Origin: Actinomycetota bacterium
GTDB taxonomy: Bacteria > Actinomycetota > Thermoleophilia > UBA2241
Assembly: GCA_003164655.1 (NCBI GenBank)
Contig: PLTW01000096.1
Coordinates: 1 to 16,013 of the forward strand
Direction of reading: 5' to 3'
DNA: 16,013 nt
Made by a program: the position numbers and the translations under genes. The notes beneath the pieces were generated by a model. The model made no database searches. It was not told the DNA's origin and worked only from the letters and a program-made list of their open reading frames with translations. Below are positions 6,406 through 12,205 of this stretch, in pieces; the first letter of the stretch is position 1, and every line of letters begins with the position of its first letter.

Positions 6406-8034
6406 TCACTCGCTCGTCAGCTCCGGATGGAGCTCGCCGACGCGCAGCGCCATGTGGAGCTCCAGGACATCGTCCATGCAGTCGAGGTCGACCCCGAGTA
6501 CCGATTCTATGCGCTGCAAACGCTTGTGAAGCGTGTTGCGATGGATGAGGAGCGCCTCAGACGTCTCGTGGGCCGACAGACGGTTGGCACAGAGGGCGCG
6601 CAGGGTCGGCAACAGGAGGGTGTGATGCTGCGCGTCGTGCGCCGCCAGAGGGACCACCAGCCGTTTGTAGAGATCGGCCATCGCTTCCGGGTCCTGGCCG
6701 TTGAGGAACCGCAGGGCGCGGGGCAGGTCCTCGAACAATCGTGCTTCGTTTGCGGGCTCCATGCGCGCCAGCTGCAGAGCCTCGCGTCCTTGGTTCATCG
6801 CCGCGCGAGTGCGCACCAGGCCGACGGTCGCGGCCGAGCACCCCATGGCGACGCCCGAGCCCGAAAAGGCTTCGAGCTGGTTCCCAAGCGCGGCCAGGAC
6901 CACCCTGAGCTCGTCGACAGAGAGGTCGCCCACCTCGATAAGGACGACGAGCAGGTTGTCCTGCACGTGACTCAAGAAGCTGATGCCGCCGCCGCCCAGG
7001 CACTCGTCGATCGTGTCGAGCAGACCACGCTCAAAGGCGAACGTCCCTGACCCGCCGTCGGTGCGCCCGTCGACAGCGGGCCACGGGTCGATCTCGACCA
7101 GAAGCAGGCGCCACGAGCGTTCGAGGTCGATGTCCTGCTCATGCAGGCGGCGCAGCAGTTCCCGACTCGTTCCGCGCTCTGCCAGAAAATCCTCGAGCAG
7201 CAGTGAGCGGATGCGGCGGTGCGCCAGGATCTGCTCTGGCGAGCGCAGGAGTGCGAGGGCCAGGAGCCGCTGCGCAAACGAAAGCGAGGTGTCGATGAGC
7301 TCGGAGGTCGGGCCCTGGGGAGCCGTGGCCGCCAGCACGTTCTCCACCTTGCCGTGGAGCTGCACCGTCTGGTAGTACAGGCGCTCGTGACTCGACTCGA
7401 GGACCCCGACAGGCCCGACGGTCCGGTCGACGCGCGAGTACTCCGCCCAGAGTCTGCGCCCGATCGCCTGTGTGCGAACACTGCCGCCGGTCGGCGCGAT
7501 CACGTTGCCGCGAGCGTCGAACAACACGATCGGAATGTGCAGGACCGTAGAAAGGCTGGTGATGAGATCCGACACGCCACGCCCGTCGATGAGAAGGTCG
7601 AGAAGCTGAGTCTGCACCGCGATGCTGCGCTTGAGGCTGTGCATGTCGCTCGACGCGAGGGCGTTGTAGACGTACTTGACGATCGTCCGGAAGGGCACGG
7701 CCAAAGGCGACTCGAAGATCGGGATGCGCAGGGCCCGCGCCCGCGCGATCATGGCCTGCGGAACGCTCTCCAGGTAATGGCCGACGCCCACGCCCAGAGC
7801 CACGGCGCCGCAGTCGTTGAGGCGGTCGAGCAACCGTAATCCGACTTGCGACGATGTCGCGAAGGACTGGCCCGTCGTCACCAGAACCATCCCGGACGTC
7901 ATCCAGGGGGTGGGGTCTTCGAGGTCCGACAGATGGATGCCTTCGATCGCCTTGTCCAGACCCGGTTCTCCGGTCAGCAGAACGAGTCCCAAGCCCGCTT
8001 CTTGAACGAGCTCTCGCACCGTCAGGTATTCCAT
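6406..8034 (-). CDS. PucR-family transcriptional regulator
   Basis: This is a 542-residue cytoplasmic DNA-binding regulator. The first 125 residues match the PucR N-terminal domain (MEYLTVRELVQEAGLG start, then a DLEDPTPWM-SGMVLVTTG segment). The middle (about 270-420) is a CdaR/GGDEF-like region. The end carries the helix-turn-helix typical of this family, with RNTLHKRLQRIESVLGVDL at 499-517. PucR-type proteins are known to respond to purine or other nitrogen-catabolism intermediates, usually as activators. Its place between the transcarbamylase and the aminotransferase makes it the likely local controller, sensing a pathway metabolite (inference). No good Shine-Dalgarno precedes the ATG, but TATACT lies eight bases upstream, so the message may be leaderless. 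Confidence 0.88.
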   Translation of the reverse strand: MEYLTVRELVQEAGLGLVLLTGEPGLDKAIEGIHLSDLEDPTPWMTSGMVLVTTGQSFATSSQVGLRLLDRLNDCGAVALGVGVGHYLESVPQAMIARARALRIPIFESPLAVPFRTIVKYVYNALASSDMHSLKRSIAVQTQLLDLLIDGRGVSDLITSLSTVLHIPIVLFDARGNVIAPTGGSVRTQAIGRRLWAEYSRVDRTVGPVGVLESSHERLYYQTVQLHGKVENVLAATAPQGPTSELIDTSLSFAQRLLALALLRSPEQILAHRRIRSLLLEDFLAERGTSRELLRRLHEQDIDLERSWRLLLVEIDPWPAVDGRTDGGSGTFAFERGLLDTIDECLGGGGISFLSHVQDNLLVVLIEVGDLSVDELRVVLAALGNQLEAFSGSGVAMGCSAATVGLVRTRAAMNQGREALQLARMEPANEARLFEDLPRALRFLNGQDPEAMADLYKRLVVPLAAHDAQHHTLLLPTLRALCANRLSAHETSEALLIHRNTLHKRLQRIESVLGVDLDCMDDVLELHMALRVGELHPELTSE

Positions 8035-8042
8035 GAGAAGGC

Positions 8043-8048
8043 AGTATA
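8043..8048 (-). promoter_or_regulatory. Possible -10 element of a leaderless PucR-family mRNA
   Basis: The minus strand reads TATACT, then eight bases, then the regulator ATG. Transcription would start at or next to the A of the start codon. No clear -35 lies 16-18 bases upstream. A direct repeat TGGGCCA-CGT-TGGGCCA (plus-strand reading, 8068-8084) lies a little further upstream and could bind a regulator. Confidence 0.35.
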
Positions 8049-8113
8049 GCTCCGCCGCAGCGGCCCTGGGCCACGTTGGGCCAAGGGCGGGCCGCCGGCG
8101 CTCACGCGTGTTC

Positions 8114-8150
8114 AGCCCTGCGGGCGAAGCAGTTGTCCGCCCGCAGGGCT
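8114..8150 (-). terminator. Perfect 13-bp hairpin after the aminotransferase gene
   Basis: AGCCCTGCGGGCG (8114-8126) pairs exactly with CGCCCGCAGGGCT (8138-8150) around an 11-base loop, about 49 bp past the aminotransferase stop and upstream of the PucR-family gene. No strong T-run follows on either strand. It probably ends the aminotransferase transcript. Confidence 0.55.
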
Positions 8151-8198
8151 TGCCTGTCTGTCCTCTCGTGCTCTAGCGCTTCGAGTCAGCCGCCCCGG

Positions 8199-9491
8199 TC
8201 ACCTGGCGGCGAAGGCCTTGAGGCCATCCGCAACGGTGCTGACTACCGTCTCGAGCTGCTGCTCGGTGATCACCAGAGGCGGCTGCAGACGCAACACATT
8301 GCCGAAGTTGCCGCCGACGCCGATAAGCACGTTGTGCTGCAGGCAGTACTCGCGCACGAAGCCGGCAGCCGCGGTGCCATACGACTTGGTCTGCGGGTCG
8401 GCGATGAGCTCGACACCGATCATGAGACCCTTACCGCGCACGTCGCCGATCAGCGGCTGCGTCTTGGCCAGCTCCTTGAGGGCTTCCTGCACCTTGGCGC
8501 CCTTGCGCAAAGCGTTTCCGGCAAGGTCCTCTTCCTGGTGGAAGGCGATGTTGGCGATCGCGGCGGCGCAGCTCACGGGGTTGCCGCCAAATGTCGAAAG
8601 GTGATCGCCGGGCTGGAACGAGTCGGCGATCTCGGCACGAGAGATGAAGGCGCCAAGCGGCCAGCCGTCGGCGATGCCCTTGGCCATGGTGATGATGTCG
8701 GGCACGACGCCGTAGTGTTCGATGGCAAAGAACTTGCCGGTACGCCCGAATCCCGACTGCACTTCGTCGGCAATGAACAGCACGCCCTCGTTCTCGAGGA
8801 TCTTCTTGACGGCCTTGAAGTAGCCATCCGGCGGGGCGATGATCCCGCCCTCGCCCATGACGGGCTCGGCGATGAAAGCGCAACCGGAGCCGGAGAGGTG
8901 CAGACGGATGACCTCCATCACGCGCTCGGCGCAGGCAATACCGCACTTCTCGGGATCGCCATCATGACCGAGGGGACAGCGGTAGCAGTACGGCGTGGGT
9001 GCGAAGGCGACGCCCGGCATGTAGGGGCTGCCGCCCATCTTGCGCCCTGAGTTGCCCGTGATCGACAGCGTCGCATAGGTCCGCCCGTGGAAGCTCGACT
9101 CGAGCGCCACGAGCTCCATCTTGCCGGTGAAGCGTTTGGCAAGGCGCATGGCGCCTTCGTTTGCCTCGGCGCCGGAGTTGCAGAAGAAGGTCTTCTGAAG
9201 GTCGCCCGGCGTGATCTCGGCCAGCTTTTCAGCCAGCTCGCCGACCGTCTCGACGAAGTAGACGTACGAACACGCATGGACGAGCTTGTCGGCCTGCGCC
9301 TTGGCGGCTTCGATGATCTTGCGGTTGCCGTGCCCGGCGTTGGTCACCGAGATGCCGGCGAAACTGTCGACGTACTCGGTGCCGTCCACGTCGTAGAGCA
9401 GAGCGCCGTCTCCGTGGTCGGCCACCACCGGCTCGACGCGCTTGACGAAGCCGGTCATGACGTAGTCGCGATACTGTTCCTTCACACCCAC
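8199..9491 (-). CDS. Class III aminotransferase, probably beta-alanine / 3-aminoisobutyrate type
   Basis: This PLP enzyme moves an amino group from an omega-amino acid to a keto acid. The 430-residue protein has the fold-type I landmarks NSGAEANE (105-112), FHGRT (134-138), ADEVQSG with the PLP-nitrogen Asp (241-247), TMAKG with the Schiff-base Lys271, and STFGGNP (299-305). A Cys-containing stretch, YRCPLGHDGDPEKCGIACAE, resembles alanine-glyoxylate aminotransferase 2, which acts on beta-alanine and beta-aminoisobutyrate. With dihydropyrimidine dehydrogenase and dihydropyrimidinase nearby, conversion of beta-alanine to malonate semialdehyde is inferred. GabT- or ArgD-like activity cannot be excluded. 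The GTG at 9491 is chosen because AGGTGGA lies seven bases before it; an in-frame GTG at 9509 lies ahead of that site, and one at 9485 is possible. Confidence 0.88.
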   Translation of the reverse strand: MGVKEQYRDYVMTGFVKRVEPVVADHGDGALLYDVDGTEYVDSFAGISVTNAGHGNRKIIEAAKAQADKLVHACSYVYFVETVGELAEKLAEITPGDLQKTFFCNSGAEANEGAMRLAKRFTGKMELVALESSFHGRTYATLSITGNSGRKMGGSPYMPGVAFAPTPYCYRCPLGHDGDPEKCGIACAERVMEVIRLHLSGSGCAFIAEPVMGEGGIIAPPDGYFKAVKKILENEGVLFIADEVQSGFGRTGKFFAIEHYGVVPDIITMAKGIADGWPLGAFISRAEIADSFQPGDHLSTFGGNPVSCAAAIANIAFHQEEDLAGNALRKGAKVQEALKELAKTQPLIGDVRGKGLMIGVELIADPQTKSYGTAAAGFVREYCLQHNVLIGVGGNFGNVLRLQPPLVITEQQLETVVSTVADGLKAFAAR

Positions 9492-9589
9492 TTGTTGTCC
9501 ACCTTTCACGTTGTCTGTCGCGGGACTGCCGGTCGGTTTGGCGGATCGTCCCCGGGCCCGAAGCCCTGGAGCCGTGCCGGATGACGAGA

Positions 9590-9621
9590 CTCTAGCAGGG
9601 CTACCCGAGGCCCTCTAGCAG
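9590..9621 (-). promoter_or_regulatory. Direct repeat CTCTAGCAG, 23-bp period, upstream of the aminotransferase gene
   Basis: CTCTAGCAG occurs at 9590-9598 and again at 9613-9621, about two helical turns apart. On the gene's strand each copy reads CTGCTAGAG. The nearer copy gives TGCTAGAGT, an extended -10-like sequence about 100 bp before the start codon. It may be a promoter with an upstream copy of the same element, or paired operator sites. Confidence 0.4.
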
Positions 9622-9685
9622 AGCGGGCAAGAGCGGATGGATGGCGACCACCCGTGCGATCCGACTAGTTGCCTGCGCTCTTGCG

Positions 9686-10132
9686 TCACAGCATCTCGCC
9701 GAGCTGGTCGGCCGCCGCCCGGTCCTGCTTGGCGGCCTTCTTGAAGGCCCGCGAGCTGGCGGCCAGCACGTCTTCGCACTGGGCGACGAAGTCGTCGTGA
9801 TAGCGGGCCGCGTCGCGCTCGGCGGCGATGAGCTGCGTAACGACGGCCGGCCAGGTGGGCGCCGGGTCTGAGTCCAGGGCGCCCAGGTAGTCGGTGCCGC
9901 TCAGCGAGTGGATCGGCTCGAGGATCATCTCGTTGACCTCCTGGCGGATCACGCGGAGCTTCTCGACGCGCTCGCGATGGCCGCGGGTGAGCTCTTCGAG
10001 CTTGGCCCGCCAGGCGTCGTCGGGCGCCTGGGCGTCGGCGGCGGCGGCGATGTCGCCGCAGGCCCCCTCGGCCTCCAGGGCAAAGCGGAAGGCCGAGCCG
10101 TAGGCCACGATCTCGGGAAACAGTCGAGCCAC
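9686..10132 (-). CDS. Small helical protein of unknown function (ferritin-like bundle possible)
   Basis: I do not recognise this 148-residue protein. It has no signal peptide or membrane segment. It is predicted almost entirely helical and is rich in Ala, Glu, Arg and His: a FALEAEGACGDIAAAA helix, then ELTRGHRERVEKLRVIRQEVNEMI with EPIHS, and finally AAERDAARYHDDFVAQCEDVL. Glu and His residues spaced along separate helices recall ferritin-like or rubrerythrin-like four-helix bundles, but no complete di-iron motif is evident. It starts at GTG with AAGGAG five bases upstream. It lies between the mmsA remnant (30 bp) and the aminotransferase (about 190 bp), on the same strand, which suggests it was co-transcribed with the dehydrogenase when that gene was intact. 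Confidence 0.7.
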   Translation of the reverse strand: MARLFPEIVAYGSAFRFALEAEGACGDIAAAADAQAPDDAWRAKLEELTRGHRERVEKLRVIRQEVNEMILEPIHSLSGTDYLGALDSDPAPTWPAVVTQLIAAERDAARYHDDFVAQCEDVLAASSRAFKKAAKQDRAAADQLGEML

Positions 10133-10162
10133 GTCGTCTCCTTTGTGTGTCGCCCGATCGCC

Positions 10163-10359
10163 CTACCAGCGGGTGATGACGACCTTCGAGTCGGTGAAGA
10201 ACTGCACCGCGTCTCTACCCTGGCCGTGCATCGTGCCGAAGAACGAGTCCTTCTGGCCGGCAAACGGCAAATAGGCCATGGCGGCGGCGATGCCCAGGCT
10301 CACGCCGACGTTGCCCGCCTGGACCTTGTACCAGAACGTGCGCGCGCTGTGTCTGACAT
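10163..10359 (-). pseudogene. mmsA: mmsA remnant: C-terminal 60 residues of CoA-acylating (methyl)malonate-semialdehyde dehydrogenase
   Basis: The last 60 or so residues in this frame (ARTFWYKVQAGNVGV at about 10345, then FAGQKDSFFG, HGQGRDAVQFFTDSK and the terminal TRW) are the conserved C-terminus of methylmalonate/malonate semialdehyde dehydrogenase, a family of about 490 residues. Nothing of the catalytic or NAD-binding parts is found upstream. A strong start signal remains (AAGGAG, seven bases, then ATG at 10359), but that ATG is in another frame and meets a stop after about 19 codons. This looks like a large internal deletion joining the 5' end to the 3' end out of frame. The intact enzyme would turn the aminotransferase product, malonate semialdehyde, into acetyl-CoA. 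Confidence 0.8.
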
Positions 10360-10612
10360 TCTTCCACTCCTTCTGGAGGGTCGCCCCCCGAGGATGGCGC
10401 TGCCCCATGCGCTGCCGACTACGTACCACGGGCGGTGCGGCTAACCTATGGTAGCGACCATTTCTCTCATTGGCTGGGTGCAGTTGCACAATCGCGGCAG
10501 AACAGGGGTGTGTTCATGAACCTAGCTTCGGCGCCAGAACGGCGATCACGAGCACGTTGCCAGCTTGTCTTGAGCCCGTTCAAGGGGAAGTCCGACGCGG
10601 ACGCTGTTTGCG

Positions 10613-10630
10613 GCCTGAGCGCGCTCAGGC
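10613..10630. promoter_or_regulatory. Perfect 18-bp palindrome upstream of dihydropyrimidinase
   Basis: GCCTGAGCGCGCTCAGGC is its own reverse complement. It begins about 147 bp before the hydA start and about 40 bp before the TGCTAGATT element, a typical activator distance. Alternatively, it fills the 17-bp space between a -35-like TTGCGG (10608-10613) and a -10-like GATACG (10631-10636), which would make it a repressor or MerR-style site. It is a strong operator candidate on symmetry alone. Confidence 0.5.
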
Positions 10631-10666
10631 GATACGACGTGTCGGACGACGAATCGCAGACTGCGC

Positions 10667-10675
10667 TGTGCTAGA
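10667..10675 (+). promoter_or_regulatory. Extended -10-like element of dihydropyrimidinase
   Basis: TGTGCTAGATT around 10667-10677 contains TGC followed by TAGATT, four of six matches to a -10 with the extended TG. No recognisable -35 lies 17 bases upstream, so an activator would be needed. The same GCTAG core occurs upstream of the transcarbamylase and aminotransferase genes. Confidence 0.4.
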
Positions 10676-10759
10676 TTGGAGCGGCCCGAGGCCGGTGAGG
10701 CGTGGAGTGCCCCAGGCACACAAGCCCGCGTTGCGGGCGGTCAAGAAGGAGGACCGCAA

Positions 10760-12139
10760 GTGAAGTCGATCATCACCAACGGCACCGTAGTCAGCTCGGA
10801 AGGCGAGTACCGGGCCGACGTTCTGCTGGACGGGGGAAAGATCGTGGCGTTGGGCTCGGATCTGTCTTCTGAGGGCGCGCAGGTCATCGATGCCTCGGGC
10901 GCGTATGTGATGCCCGGGGGAATAGACGTCCACACCCACTTCGAGATGCCATTCGGCGGGACGATCGCCTGCGAGACCTTCGCAACCGGCACCAAGGCCG
11001 CTGCAGTCGGCGGGACCACGACCATCATCGATTTCGCGATCCAGGCGCAGGGCGAATCGCTCACAAAGACCTACCAGGACTGGAGAGACAAGGCCGACGG
11101 CGATGTGGCCGTCGACTACGGACTCCATGTGGCAGTCACCGATCTCAACGACAAGACCCTCGCTGAGATCCCCTGGCTGGTAGACGAAGGCGTCACGAGT
11201 TTCAAGCTCTTCATGGCCTACAAGGGCTCCATCATGGTCGATGACGCCACCCTCCTGCGCATGCTCAGGACGGGTCGCGAGCACGGAGCCCTCATCTGTG
11301 TTCACGCCGAGAACGGTGACGTCATCGACGTTCTCGTGGGCGAGTATCTTGCCGCGGGCAAGACGGCCCCCAAATACCATCTGAGCTCCCGTCCCGCCGA
11401 GGCCGAAGGCGAGGCGACGGGGCGAGCCATCATCATGGCCGAGATCGCCGGCGCGCCTATCTACATCGTGCATGTCAGCTGCGCCAAAGCCCTGGATGCG
11501 GTCCGGACGGCCAGGGACAAGGGCCAGGCCGTCTATGGGGAGACGTGCCCTCAGTACCTCGCTCTGTCGACCGACAACTTCGATGTTCCGGGCTTCGAGG
11601 GGGCCAAGTTCGTCTGCTCGCCACCTCTGCGCGACAAGTCCAATTGGCCGCAGCTTTGGGCCGGACTGCGCAGCGGCGATCTTGCCACCGTGGCGAGCGA
11701 CCACGCCGCCTTCAACTACCAAGGCCAAAAGGAACTGGGCCTCGCGGGGTTCGACAAGATCCCGAACGGCTGCCCCGGCGTGGAGCATCGACTCTTCATC
11801 CTCCACACGCTGGGCGTAGAGGCAGGAGAGATCACGATGCCGAAGCTCGTCGAGGTGTTCAGCAGCGCGCCGGCGCGCTTGTTCGGGCTCTACCCGCAGA
11901 AGGGCGTCATCGCCCCGGGCAGCGACGCCGACGTGGTCGTCTTCGACCCATCGGTCGACGGGGTGATCGCCGCCGCCACACAGATGCAGAACATCGACTA
12001 CACGCCCTACGAAGGCATGCGCGTACGAGGCGCGGTGCGCACGGTGTTCAGCAAGGGCGAAGTGGTCGTCGCCGATGGCCGGTGGGTCGGCAAGGACGGA
12101 GCGGGCAGGTACCTGAAGCGCAAGCCGTTTATCGCCTGA
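10760..12139 (+). CDS. hydA: Dihydropyrimidinase / D-hydantoinase
   Basis: This cytoplasmic binuclear-zinc amidohydrolase opens dihydrouracil or dihydrothymine to the N-carbamoyl-beta-amino acid, and related enzymes open hydantoins. The 459-residue protein has every family landmark: the metal ligands DVHTH (56-60), the bridging carboxylated Lys149 in SFKLFMAYKG with the loop Tyr154, His182 in VHAENG, His238 in IVHVSC, and Asp314 in ASDHAAFNY. The TCPQYL motif (262-267) is also present. The GTG at 10760 is chosen for its AAGGAGG seven bases upstream and because the conserved sequence VKSIITNGTVV starts there; a longer upstream frame is not conserved-looking. It is the only plus-strand gene, convergent with preTA. 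The PreTA neighbour favours dihydropyrimidines over hydantoins as substrate (inference). Confidence 0.95.
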   Translation: MKSIITNGTVVSSEGEYRADVLLDGGKIVALGSDLSSEGAQVIDASGAYVMPGGIDVHTHFEMPFGGTIACETFATGTKAAAVGGTTTIIDFAIQAQGESLTKTYQDWRDKADGDVAVDYGLHVAVTDLNDKTLAEIPWLVDEGVTSFKLFMAYKGSIMVDDATLLRMLRTGREHGALICVHAENGDVIDVLVGEYLAAGKTAPKYHLSSRPAEAEGEATGRAIIMAEIAGAPIYIVHVSCAKALDAVRTARDKGQAVYGETCPQYLALSTDNFDVPGFEGAKFVCSPPLRDKSNWPQLWAGLRSGDLATVASDHAAFNYQGQKELGLAGFDKIPNGCPGVEHRLFILHTLGVEAGEITMPKLVEVFSSAPARLFGLYPQKGVIAPGSDADVVVFDPSVDGVIAAATQMQNIDYTPYEGMRVRGAVRTVFSKGEVVVADGRWVGKDGAGRYLKRKPFIA

Positions 12140-12143
12140 GCCC

Positions 12144-12190
12144 AGCGGGGCCGCGGGACAGTCGAACATCGACTGTCCCGCGGCCCCGCT
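12144..12190. terminator. Perfect 22-bp hairpin between convergent hydA and preTA (bidirectional terminator)
   Basis: Arms at 12144-12165 and 12169-12190 are exactly complementary, with an ACA loop. It begins 5 bp after the hydA stop and ends 15 bp from the preTA stop. Neither side has a T-run. The position between two convergent genes makes a two-way terminator the best reading. Confidence 0.75.
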
Positions 12191-12205
12191 TGCCCGGCTC
12201 CGCCG

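Larger units (their letters stand above)
10360..10759. other. 400-bp divergent intergenic region between the mmsA remnant and dihydropyrimidinase
   Basis: No gene is supported here. It holds the Shine-Dalgarno of the dead mmsA (10367-10372, minus). For the plus strand it holds small inverted repeats (CTTGA/TCAAG near 10569-10584, GTCCG/CGGAC at 10590-10602), a perfect 18-bp palindrome, an extended -10-like TGCTAGATT, and the AAGGAGG of hydA. It is the natural place for control of both directions. Confidence 0.6.

Noticed and set aside
8171..8176. Another GCTAGA element, upstream of the PucR-family gene
   Set aside because: The 13-bp hairpin at 8114-8150 lies between it and the gene, and it sits just after the aminotransferase stop, so a promoter role is unlikely.
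8199..9491. Acetylornithine aminotransferase (argD) in an arginine biosynthesis cluster
   Set aside because: The Cys-containing central stretch resembles AGXT2-type enzymes, and no other arginine biosynthesis gene is present. A related activity cannot be fully excluded.
10625..12169. Long minus-strand open frame opposite dihydropyrimidinase
   Set aside because: It is antisense to a gene with complete metal-site motifs. Low-complexity composition and no family match indicate a GC-driven shadow.
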